A DNA stretch of 64,000 nucleotides from an uncultured Saccharospirillaceae bacterium (GTDB taxonomy: Bacteria > Pseudomonadota > Gammaproteobacteria > Pseudomonadales > Oceanobacteraceae). Numbering within the stretch: the first letter of the stretch is position 1; every line of letters begins with the position of its first letter. Both the position numbers and the translations under genes were made by a program. Below the pieces are notes generated by a model. That model saw nothing but the letters and a program-made list of their open reading frames with translations. It was not told the origin of the DNA and ran no database searches. Location of the stretch: positions 527,339-591,338 of the forward strand of contig CANNFT010000002.1 of assembly GCA_947503895.1 (NCBI GenBank), in the 5' to 3' direction. This document shows positions 28,918-35,756 of the stretch, one piece after another.

Positions 28918-29352
28918 ATGAAAATAGTATTCATAATATTAGCCATATTGGTTTCTATCTCTGTCGAAGCTAAAGATTTTAGAGATAACTATAAAGATAT
29001 TTTAGAAATTAAGTGTGCAATTTTAATAGATGAAAAAACGGATGAAAGAGCTATCGCCTGGAGGTGTCCACTAGAAAGAACCAAGAAGCTAAAGGCATTA
29101 GAATTGGAATTAGAAGAAGCATTAACGATGCATTTTAAGGATACAAATAATATCACTGAACTTGATGTTTTTCAGCGCTTGAATAATCAATGGGATGAAT
29201 ACTCTAAACAGTCTGCAGATTTTGATTTAGAGTTTCACGTGAATGGTTCTATGGGTACATCTGGTCGAATAAAAAGCGAGCTGGCTTTAGTCAAAAAAAG
29301 AATTGAAATCCTTTTAGACTATATTTATGGTTACTATGATCTTGATCTATAA
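28918..29352 (+). CDS. Small secreted protein, LprI/DUF1311-like
   Basis: The protein has 144 residues; the start is ATG 28918 with AGGAG upstream. The first 18 residues are a signal peptide (MKIVFIILAILVSISVEA). The mature part is helical and charged. The C-terminal pattern (LNNQWDEYSKQ, then GSMGTSGRIKSELALVKKR) resembles the LprI lysozyme-inhibitor-like family (DUF1311), in which a Trp, a GSM segment and a late Arg/Leu are conserved. Most of the family cysteines are missing; only two remain. The assignment is tentative. It sits directly after repeat copy A and has no obvious partner, like other orphan genes in this region. Confidence 0.5.
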   Translation: MKIVFIILAILVSISVEAKDFRDNYKDILEIKCAILIDEKTDERAIAWRCPLERTKKLKALELELEEALTMHFKDTNNITELDVFQRLNNQWDEYSKQSADFDLEFHVNGSMGTSGRIKSELALVKKRIEILLDYIYGYYDLDL

Positions 29353-29496
29353 CAGAGCCAATGAAATAGCAAGCATGCTTGCTGGACTCGTTTCAAAACT
29401 ACAAGAGCATTCATCCTAATAGGCTAAGTAAATCGGCTGATTGATCTGGATCTGGATTTTGGTTTTGCTTACAGTAACAACACCAAATCATAGTAA

Positions 29497-29706
29497 GCAA
29501 AGGAATGCATTGTGACCAAACCCAGAAAGCAACTCGTCAGTTTAGAAGCCACGCTGAATTATCGCTGTGTCCGCCCGGCCTTTTTGTGCCGACACGATAA
29601 ACAAAGTGATCTTGCAGCAACAGTCAAACCAACCATCAAGCATTGGTCAACGTCTCACGCAAAACGCCATTTTTGCGAAGTGTTGGAGTGGATGTCCTCA
29701 TTGCCA
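29497..29706 (+). repeat. Dispersed palindromic element, copy B (carries transposase start)
   Basis: This copy has the left-end 12-mer GCAAAGGAATGC (29497-29508), then the first codons of a Y1-type transposase, then the common right core starting GATCTTGCAG (29608) and ending TCATTGCCAG. It links the palindromic family to an IS200/RAYT-like transposase and looks like an internally deleted insertion element. Confidence 0.65.
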
Positions 29707-29721
29707 GAAGAGTTAGAGTAA
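29512..29721 (+). pseudogene. Deleted Y1 (IS200/RAYT-like) transposase fragment
   Basis: The frame starts at GTG 29512 and reads MTKPRKQLVSLEATLNYRC. This resembles the N-terminus of the REP-associated Y1 transposases of gammaproteobacteria, whose usual continuation is YYHCVSRCVRRAFLCG. Here HCVSR is lost, leaving RCVRPAFLCRHDKQ, and after about 33 residues the reading passes straight into the palindromic core. The catalytic HxH motif and Tyr are absent, so it cannot be active. Upstream and downstream sequence (29353-29496 and 29722-29916) holds nothing coding; a short hairpin ACCGTTT/AAACGGGT lies at 29862-29878. Confidence 0.6.
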
Positions 29722-29916
29722 GCATAACAAAAATCTATTGGGATATTTTAGGTCAGATGGAACTTGGATTAATTGAATTGGATATCCCTCTAAGGTTTCT
29801 CATACTGATGGTAAATCCGTTTGTGTTGAAAAGAATTTAGCTCAAATTTAACCTGACAGGCACCGTTTAAAAACGGGTAACTGTTAGATCAAGTCTGAGC
29901 TAATACACTTTAACTG

Positions 29917-30870
29917 CTAGATTTTCATATTCTCTAGCAATATTGAAAGAGTCAAAACAGTAACCATCAATGAAATCATAATGGATATGGCGACCTCATC
30001 CTTGAAAAAATTGTACTTATTAGCAAAGACGTAAACACCAGCCCCTATTGGTTGAGCCGCCATTAAGATCGCCACAACAAACCAAATATTCGTAATGGCA
30101 AGGCCAAAAACATAGTAACCAACCACAAACGTAATCAGTGGCTGCATGAATACTTTGATAGCAATAATTGGACTCAGCGAAATCATATTCCCTAAGCGAA
30201 TGCTTTCTTTACTTTCCAATTTGGCAAGACCGAGTCCTAATGCAAACAATGCCGTTGGTCCAGATGCTGCAGCTAGGAATGTCGCCAAGGATTCAATCAT
30301 GACGGGAATCGTTAGCGACAAGAAAGACACAAGCGCACCCGCTATCACAGCCAGAGTCAAAGGGTTCAGCAAGGTTGTTTTTAATGCCCCAATAAAACTA
30401 CTGGTCAGAGAACCGTTCTCTTGTGATGACTTTAAGGCAATATCATGAGTAATAATAACCGCCATAATAGCAGGTATATTATGAAGAATGGTTGCAATCG
30501 CCGCAGGTACAGCGGCTTGATCACCAAAAACAGACACCGCAATGGGCACGCCCATATAGCCTGTTGTGCCATAACACGCAGCCATACCAACAATAGAAGA
30601 TTGGGAACTAGAAAACCGCTTGAAAGAAGCAATCACTAAACCCAAAACATAGGCAGTCACAATCCCTGCCAAGGTTGCTAAAATGAATTCCCATTGTAAC
30701 AACTCTTTAGGATCCGCATTTGCGACAGCAATAAAAAGCAAAGCAGGTAAAGATATATATAAGACATAATCATTTAATAGCTTATCTGAACCTGCCGGAT
30801 AGCTACGAAAACGTCCAAAAATATATCCAATTAATATAACCATAAAAATTGGAAAAACAATAGAAAACAT
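29917..30870 (-). CDS. AEC-family (auxin efflux carrier/malate permease-like) transporter
   Basis: The protein has 317 residues and about ten hydrophobic helices. It starts MFSIVFPIFMVILIGYIFGR and contains YISLPALLFIAVAN and GTTGYMGVPIAVSVFGDQAA, the conserved crossover segment of the AEC family. It ends with helices containing AAQPIGAGVYVFANKY. Bacterial members move malate, malonate or other carboxylates; the substrate here is unknown. It is the only transporter in the accessory region and stands alone on the minus strand, with about 195 bases to copy B on one side and an unknown gene 70 bases upstream. Confidence 0.85.
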   Translation of the reverse strand: MFSIVFPIFMVILIGYIFGRFRSYPAGSDKLLNDYVLYISLPALLFIAVANADPKELLQWEFILATLAGIVTAYVLGLVIASFKRFSSSQSSIVGMAACYGTTGYMGVPIAVSVFGDQAAVPAAIATILHNIPAIMAVIITHDIALKSSQENGSLTSSFIGALKTTLLNPLTLAVIAGALVSFLSLTIPVMIESLATFLAAASGPTALFALGLGLAKLESKESIRLGNMISLSPIIAIKVFMQPLITFVVGYYVFGLAITNIWFVVAILMAAQPIGAGVYVFANKYNFFKDEVAISIMISLMVTVLTLSILLENMKI

Positions 30871-30940
30871 ATTTCAACCGTATTAGATATTAGTAACTGC
30901 CATTGATATGTTGGCGTGCATCATTTCACTACAGAAATCA

Positions 30941-31394
30941 TTATTCAATTTCCTTGGCGAAGTTTTCTGCAAGTTTATTGTATTCCCAATAATTATCTTT
31001 GTAGAATTTATAAATTGAACTTTTAATTTCATTATATAAATCGGAAATAGCATTTACTTCCATTGTCATAAAAGATTTTATTTCCTCGGTACCTTCTAAA
31101 ATTTCATTTTCTGTATAGCTACTATAAATATGGCATTTTTTAAATGCCATATTTATAGTGTTTGGATGCAGTCCTGGGTAATTAGCAAAATAATTTTTCT
31201 TATCTTCAATATCTAGGAAGTCAGGTATATTTAGCACACCAGAATTAGAAACCGCCTCTAAGCAATATAATATAAGTTGCCTCTGTGTCTTCTGGAATCT
31301 TACCTGCTTCTCGGTACTTAAAAAGATTTTCCCATGCATCGGGCTTTTCTGGTCCACAACCAACAATAAAATCTCTAATACCTGATTTTTTCAT
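30941..31394 (-). pseudogene. Frameshifted ~150-aa protein of unknown family
   Basis: The gene starts at ATG 31394, overlapping the stop of the gene before it (ATGA). It reads MKKSGIRDFIVGCGPEKPDA and EAGKIPEDTEATY until about 31270. There one extra base moves the frame; the continuation LYCLEAVSNSGVLNIPDFLD runs to TAA at 30941. The total of 454 bases equals 151 codons plus one base, as expected for a single indel near 31265-31275. The C-terminal half is helical and rich in Lys, Asn and Tyr. I do not recognise the family. A real mutation, a sequencing error or programmed frameshifting are all possible; without an internal start the downstream part has only a weak ATG. Confidence 0.5.
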
Positions 31395-31534
31395 TTTTTG
31401 AGAAGCATCATTTTTGAATCAATAGAAATAGGGAAAGGGCAACGTTCCACGCCTTCTCTTAGGGGGTCGTAAACTAAATAAGGGGCGGATAAGTTGCTAA
31501 AGCGAAGGGAATCTACACTAGATAAATTACTCAT
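31391..31534 (-). CDS. 47-aa protein of unknown function, first gene of a two-gene unit
   Basis: ATG 31534 has the ribosome site AAGGA 9 bases upstream. The 47-residue frame reads MSNLSSVDSLRFSNLSAPYL and VYDPLREGVERCPFPIS and ends in an ATGA overlap with the next gene. The good ribosome site and the coupled stop/start argue for a real gene despite its size. I cannot assign a function; a small antitoxin or accessory protein is only a guess from the layout. Confidence 0.45.
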   Translation of the reverse strand: MSNLSSVDSLRFSNLSAPYLVYDPLREGVERCPFPISIDSKMMLLKK

Positions 31535-32148
31535 ATATAACATCCTTGTATAAATCCATTAAGAGCCATAAATATTACTATACATGTAATATCTAGCATA
31601 AAAGTATCAGACGTTTTTTGTTCAGTCAATGAAAAATATTAAGGGGTGAAAAAAAGAATAAAGAAAAATTAAAAAGGACGATCAAAAAAGGACATCCTTC
31701 ATAGGGACTAAAAAGTAAAAAATCCTGGGTTTAATCCGAAGTGCATCACTTGATTAGGTATAAGAAAGGGTCAATTGAAAGTATACTGCACCCCCTTTTT
31801 CTCCGGCAAGAGATGAAATGATGATTTTGCATAGGTAGTCATTCTAACAATCAAGCATTGGCCAACGCCTTACGAAAACGCTGCTTCAGTGAAATATTGG
31901 GGAGGATGTCCTCATTGCCATCGTTTCTGTAATCTTTTAAATCAAATGACCAACACCTGGTTAGCTAACACAGTAGCCGATTCTCAATTATTAATTATCG
32001 GAATTGGGCATTTATTTCTGTTGATCCTATGAAATCGCTGCATCTCTTAATACTATCTGAAAATACGAAAACAGCCCTTTTCATAACTAACATTAAAACT
32101 TTTTTTGCTGCGTCGGAGGTTGTATAATTTGATGAAAATTTTGAATGG
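31535..32148. other. AT-rich non-coding stretch in the accessory region
   Basis: No supported gene. It holds repeat copy C (31827-31920), a small hairpin AAGGACATCCTT near 31688-31699 and long A-rich runs. The upstream part must contain the promoter of the minus-strand two-gene unit. Confidence 0.5.
31827..31920 (+). repeat. Dispersed palindromic element, copy C
   Basis: This is the most diverged copy: TAGTCATTCTAACAATCAAG, then GCCAACGCCTTACG and GGATGTCCTCATTGCCA. The orientation is the same as copies A, B, D and E. The bases upstream (GGCAAGAGATGAAATG) resemble the left end seen in copies A, B and D. Confidence 0.6.
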
Positions 32149-32796
32149 ATGTCCAGATTAGTTTTGCTTAATTACAAATATCCAATATCGCTAATCATAT
32201 GCCTGATTTTAATTAGTATAAGCAGTCTATTGTCAGGGTATTTATTAGACCCTACTTTTTTAGGGTTAATATTCACTCCAATTCTAATAATTTCTCTTGT
32301 CCTCGCCAGTGTTGTATTCACACTTATTCCTGTCTCTAGACTACTCGATAAGAATAAAAGAAATTCAGAAACTGGGAAAATTCTACTTATTTGTGCGATT
32401 GCGTGGGGCGCGATGCTTATCCCTAATAATCGACTGGACGATTTGGGAGCAAAGATTAGGCTAAGTAAATACTCCAAGCAAGATTATGAAGAAATATTTA
32501 CCTTAGTAAACTCTTCTTATCAACGATACTGTAATGGAGAAGAGTGCTTTTCAAGGAGTGACGAGGGGTACAAATTATTTTTAGAAAATCTCAAGAAGAA
32601 TCATGAAATTTTTAACATCAGTTCATTTCCAGTCGATGTATTTATAAGAGAGGACTATGTTGCTATTGAGTGGGGAAGCGGATTAACTGGAGGATATGAG
32701 CTAGTGGTCCTTTCAACGGAAAAGTTACCATATTCTCAGGGTAATCAGGAGCTCGTTTATTTATATGATAAAGTGGCTTTCTATTATAAAGATTAG
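32149..32796 (+). CDS. Unrecognised inner-membrane protein with soluble C-terminal domain
   Basis: The protein has 215 residues. Three hydrophobic segments (about residues 14-35, 40-64 and 77-92) are followed by a soluble domain of about 115 residues with two close cysteines (YCNGEECF) and several acidic and aromatic residues. The start ATG 32149 has a weak ribosome site. No family is recognised. It lies in the AT-rich accessory region between repeat copy C and the barstar-like gene; its base composition is lower in GC than that of household genes, suggesting acquisition. Confidence 0.55.
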   Translation: MSRLVLLNYKYPISLIICLILISISSLLSGYLLDPTFLGLIFTPILIISLVLASVVFTLIPVSRLLDKNKRNSETGKILLICAIAWGAMLIPNNRLDDLGAKIRLSKYSKQDYEEIFTLVNSSYQRYCNGEECFSRSDEGYKLFLENLKKNHEIFNISSFPVDVFIREDYVAIEWGSGLTGGYELVVLSTEKLPYSQGNQELVYLYDKVAFYYKD

Positions 32797-32967
32797 GAAG
32801 TAATTAATTAGCAAGTCTTAACAATGGGCTATCATATGCCTACATTAAAGTAAAATATATAGATAATTATCTTAATTTGGCATTAGAAAAATACGTAACA
32901 ATTTATGGATGTTTAACCCTCCGAAATGAGACGCTTACTCGCCCAGCTATATTGGTGTTAGAACTAC

Positions 32968-33393
32968 ATGAACATATACACACTTAATGGAAAAAATATC
33001 ACGGACTTAGAATCTCTATATCGGGAGTTTGGTAGGTCTGTAAATCCCCCAGGCGGATATTTTGGTAAGTCACTCCAAGGCTTTGATGACTGTTTGTTCG
33101 GCGGTTTTGGCTTGGAAACTCCATGTGAAATAATATGGAAAAATTCGAACGTCTCTAAATGTTCAATGAATTGTAAAGCTCTTGAGGATTACTGCATGTC
33201 AGTAATTAAAGATAGCCCCTTCTTACATCAAGAAAACTTTGAAGAGAGTAAAGAGTGGGCATATTCCACCCTTGAAGCAGCTAAGTCTGGAACCAAGTCA
33301 TTATTTGATGAGGTAGTTGAAATCATTCGGTCAGTGTCGGAAAGAGCTAGTTGGGAGCACAATATAAAATTGCATCTCAAGTACAATTTCTAA
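32968..33393 (+). CDS. Barstar-like orphan immunity protein
   Basis: The 141-residue protein has the N-terminal half of the barstar family, RNase inhibitors that cap barnase-type toxins. The marks are IYTLNGKNITDLESLYREFG and GYFGKSLQGFDDCLFGGFG, equivalent to the YFGxNLDALxDCL helix of barstar. No ribonuclease partner is encoded nearby, so it may be an orphan immunity gene against toxins of competing cells. The ATG lies 12 bases after GTTAGAAC, and the stop codon lies inside the left arm of an attC-like site, which is the arrangement of an integron gene cassette. Confidence 0.65.
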   Translation: MNIYTLNGKNITDLESLYREFGRSVNPPGGYFGKSLQGFDDCLFGGFGLETPCEIIWKNSNVSKCSMNCKALEDYCMSVIKDSPFLHQENFEESKEWAYSTLEAAKSGTKSLFDEVVEIIRSVSERASWEHNIKLHLKYNF

Positions 33394-33490
33394 CAAGCGT
33401 GTATTGTCGGATTGGTTTCTACAGCTTCAACGCCTCAATAATAGGAAGCCAAAAGGCATTCCGATGCCGCAGTTAATAAATTTGTTAGGT
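33387..33490. other. attC-like recombination site between two convergent genes
   Basis: CTAACAA (33390-33396) and TTGTTAG (33482-33488) are perfectly complementary ends of a ~104-base element. Inner TCGGA (near 33407) and TCCGA (near 33460) also pair, as in the L boxes of integron attC sites. The left end carries the barstar-like stop codon and the right end (GTTAGGT, an R box) carries the stop codon of the minus-strand gene. In the minus direction the first box ACCTAAC fits RYYYAAC exactly. The assignment is tentative because there is no integrase and no long array. Confidence 0.45.
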
Positions 33491-33673
33491 GGATTCAACG
33501 TGAAGCCTCCATTCTGGAGAATGACATGAATATCCAAATTTTTCGGAATATTCACTGATATAGCTATAACCTTCACCACGACCAGCAAGATCACTTAAAA
33601 ATATCTGTAGTTGAGATAGGAGTTTTTCACTGCCAAATATTCTTAATGTATCTCGATTATCCCAATCATTCAT
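33485..33673 (-). CDS. 62-aa protein of unknown function
   Basis: ATG 33673 overlaps the end of the gene before it by 4 bases. The frame reads MNDWDNRDTLRIFGSEKLLS and ends with SPEWRLHVEST at a TAA inside the attC-like site. The IFGSEKLLSQLQIFLSDLAG pattern resembles small immunity proteins of polymorphic toxin systems, in which a strand and a leucine-rich helix alternate, but I cannot name the family. It is coupled to the 78-residue gene and may form a complex with it or be its C-terminal part. Confidence 0.45.
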   Translation of the reverse strand: MNDWDNRDTLRIFGSEKLLSQLQIFLSDLAGRGEGYSYISEYSEKFGYSCHSPEWRLHVEST

Positions 33674-33906
33674 TGAATAGTATTCGTTTTTTTATTTTGA
33701 AGAGAGGTAAATAATTCCTGCCTCTCATCATCGCGGATAATTTCGATGGATATATCAGGGTCTAATATCATAGGCACGGCTGTACTGGAGTCAATTGCTT
33801 TACCAACGATTTTAGAGAATTCTAAATACTCTCCAGAATTTCCAGAGACAACCAAATCATCAATTAAGCCATTTGAACCGAAAATCTTTCTAGCCTCAAT
33901 TTTCAC
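33670..33906 (-). CDS. 78-aa protein of unknown function, coupled to the 62-aa gene
   Basis: The start is GTG 33906, 12 bases after GTTAGGTATATAAA; on the minus strand GTTAGGT is an R-box-like heptamer, again the spacing of an integron cassette. The protein reads KIEARKIFGSNGLIDDLVVS, then a hydrophilic second half with DPDISIEIIRDDERQEL. It looks like a small alpha/beta domain. No family is recognised; an immunity-like protein is a guess from the neighbouring barstar-like gene. Confidence 0.45.
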   Translation of the reverse strand: MKIEARKIFGSNGLIDDLVVSGNSGEYLEFSKIVGKAIDSSTAVPMILDPDISIEIIRDDERQELFTSLQNKKTNTIQ

Positions 33907-34293
33907 TTTTTATATACCTAACATTTTAATTGCGTATGCTCGATGTTCCATGTTCACTCTTCCGCTATGTCCATGTCAATTAATTGATTTACAGGCCAGT
34001 CTCCAAATCAATGGCGTATTATAATCAAGAAAAACAAGCATATCTATGAAATAAAAATCGCTGGTCTCGTAATCCCCACTCCACGCATTCGTGACGATCT
34101 GTTTTAGCACCACTTATTTAGCATCAACAGAAGTGAGTACATCTTCTAGGCAAACTGAATGATCTTGCAGGGACAGTCACTCTAACCATCAAGCATTGGT
34201 CAACGCCTCACGCAAAATTCCGCTTCGGCGCAATATTGAGGTGGATGTCCTCTTTGCCAGCCTAAACACAGAAAGCTTTGTGTTAGATAAAAG
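33907..34293. other. Non-coding stretch with a cassette-boundary-like heptamer and repeat copy D
   Basis: ACCTAAC (33920-33926) is the boundary heptamer described for the 78-aa gene. The rest to 34160 has no supported gene or full attC partner. Repeat copy D occupies 34161-34260. A hairpin CTAAACACA/TGTGTTAG lies at 34264-34288, just beyond the stop of the minus-strand lipoprotein gene, and may end its transcript. Confidence 0.45.
34161..34260 (+). repeat. Dispersed palindromic element, copy D
   Basis: GATCTTGCAGGGACAG starts the copy, followed by TCACTCTAACCATCAAGC. An inner hairpin CGC-TTCG-GCG with a TTCG tetraloop sits in its centre, and GGATGTCC near the end pairs with the GGACAG at the start. 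The bases before it (GGCAAACTGAATG) match the left end of copies A and B. Confidence 0.7.
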
Positions 34294-34839
34294 CTAGAAT
34301 TCAAAAATAAATGGATAGATTAAAGTCACATGAGTGTTTTCAATCGTGGTTGGAAACTGCCATGTTTTGATGTCTTGAAGGACACAAGTCTTTAATTTTT
34401 CATCTTGAATATTTGATTGGGAGATGGTTGCATTGTTCACTTCGCCTGTCGGTGCAATATCTATTTTTGCAATGAAATAGCCATTAAAATTACTTTTTTC
34501 TTTTGATTTACTTACACGATTAAAAGCTTCATTGTGGCAGCTTGATATGCTGTTAATCGACTTAGCGAGTGTAGTGCTTATTTGGTCTTTGGATAAGCCG
34601 TCTTTACCGATATCTGGTGTTGTTATTACTTTATTATTAGAGCGAATTATTTCATTAAAGGCGGTTTGTCTGTGTGAATTTTCTGGATGAACAATAATTT
34701 CAGTGTCATGTTTGCGCTTTAGCGTCAATGAGGGTTCAGCGAGTTTTGAAGGGATAGGCTTGGGGAATGTCGGACTAGAAGTGCACGCATTAATAGCTAG
34801 TGCAAGAGTACTAGCGAGGGGGATTGCAAATCTATTCAT
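34294..34839 (-). CDS. Lipoprotein with TonB-C/AgmX-like domain
   Basis: The start is ATG 34839, 11 residues into a longer frame, because MNRFAIPLASTLALAINAC forms a lipoprotein signal with the lipidated Cys at residue 19. Residues 19-90 are Ser/Pro/Lys-rich linker. The C-terminal 95 residues carry a TonB-C or AgmX/PglI-like fold: SINSISSCHNEAFNR, GYFIAKIDIAPTGEVNNATI, a second Cys (LKTCVLQDIKTWQFP) and YPFIFEF. The two cysteines are the usual pair in this family. Such proteins link envelope components. It has no obvious partner here. Confidence 0.6.
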   Translation of the reverse strand: MNRFAIPLASTLALAINACTSSPTFPKPIPSKLAEPSLTLKRKHDTEIIVHPENSHRQTAFNEIIRSNNKVITTPDIGKDGLSKDQISTTLAKSINSISSCHNEAFNRVSKSKEKSNFNGYFIAKIDIAPTGEVNNATISQSNIQDEKLKTCVLQDIKTWQFPTTIENTHVTLIYPFIFEF

Positions 34840-34908
34840 AGAAAGCTCATTTTTTTGCGCAATTATAACCACCTAAAAGTATATGACAACACTGCTGTCC
34901 TATAAATT

Positions 34909-35267
34909 TTAGAGATCTAGGCACATATTTTTCTCATGACTTTCGATTGGTATCGGTGGTTTAAAATGCTCAATCAGGTCTCTACGCTCAAACTACGTCA
35001 TCTGTAGTATCTGAACAATTCGGGAGGCCGCTTGGGTTAAGCCATTCTTCCACTTGAGGCAATGAATTAATAAGTTAGTACAAAGTGCCATTCAAATCTG
35101 AGTCAGTACAGTATTTTTACTTGTTTCAATGAATGCTTTGATTTTCAAATTCTGCATGATCCACTTAAAAAATAGTTTAATATACCAGTGCTATTTGTAG
35201 ATGTTGGCAATGGTTTTCGCTGCGAGTCTTGTATGGCTGGTGGTGTAATAACATTGATCGCCCGTAA
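34909..35267 (-). pseudogene. IS4-family transposase C-terminal remnant
   Basis: The minus strand reads AAKTIANIYK, stop, HWYIKLFFKWIMQNLKIKAF, IETSKNTVLTQI, stop, MALCTNLLIHCLKWKNGLTQ and, after another stop, FERRDLIEHFKPPIP to a TAA at 34909. This is the C-terminal third of an IS4-type DDE transposase, whose usual form is IYKxRWQIELFFKWIKQNLKIK. Three in-frame stops and the loss of the N-terminal part show it is dead. Repeat copy E abuts its broken 5' edge at 35268, which suggests the small element inserted into or recombined with the IS. Confidence 0.7.
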
Positions 35268-35359
35268 GATCTTGCAGGGACAGTCACTCTAACCATCAAG
35301 CACTGGTCAACGTCTCACGCAAAATTCCGCTTCGGCGAAATATTTGTGTCCTCTTTGCT
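35268..35359 (+). repeat. Dispersed palindromic element, copy E
   Basis: GATCTTGCAGGGACAG begins the copy, followed by TCACTCTAACCATCAAGC, CCGCTTCGGCG and a shortened end TTTGTGTCCTCTTTGC. It is nearly identical to copy D over the first 75 bases. It directly abuts the IS4 remnant. The following 35360-35756 stretch has no supported gene and should contain the promoter of the giant lipoprotein. Confidence 0.7.
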
Positions 35360-35756
35360 TTACATATTCACTGCTGGCTTTGTCGATGCTGATGGCTTTC
35401 TTGTGCAGCTAGGTCTGCATGCTCATCGCAGGTGGAAACCTCTTTCGAGCTGGTAATTTGATACAAGTAAATGAATGGTTTAAATGTGTCTAAAGTAAAA
35501 AAATTGAAGACAAGGTCGCTTTTTGAAATTAATGGGTGGATGTTCGGGTAGCAATACGCATGAAGCTCTCTTTAAACTTTGCGAACCGCTATTTGCTTTT
35601 TGATTATTTTCCCATTATAGGCGTTGTCCTTACTTCAATTGTATAAATCCAAATGGGCGGTACTTTGGTTCTCACACATGTATCAGCTCAAATGCACACT
35701 CGATTAAACATGCATATCTGGTAAAATCACGCCGCTAGATAAACAGGAAGATAATA

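Noticed and set aside
28769..35359. Reading all five dispersed repeats as integron attC sites
   Set aside because: They have CTAAC near the left but lack a GTTRRRY box at the right end, and copy B shows a transposase origin. Only 33387-33490 has matching terminal boxes.
33400..35750. Barnase-type toxin partner for the barstar-like protein
   Set aside because: Frames on both strands were read and none has ribonuclease motifs.
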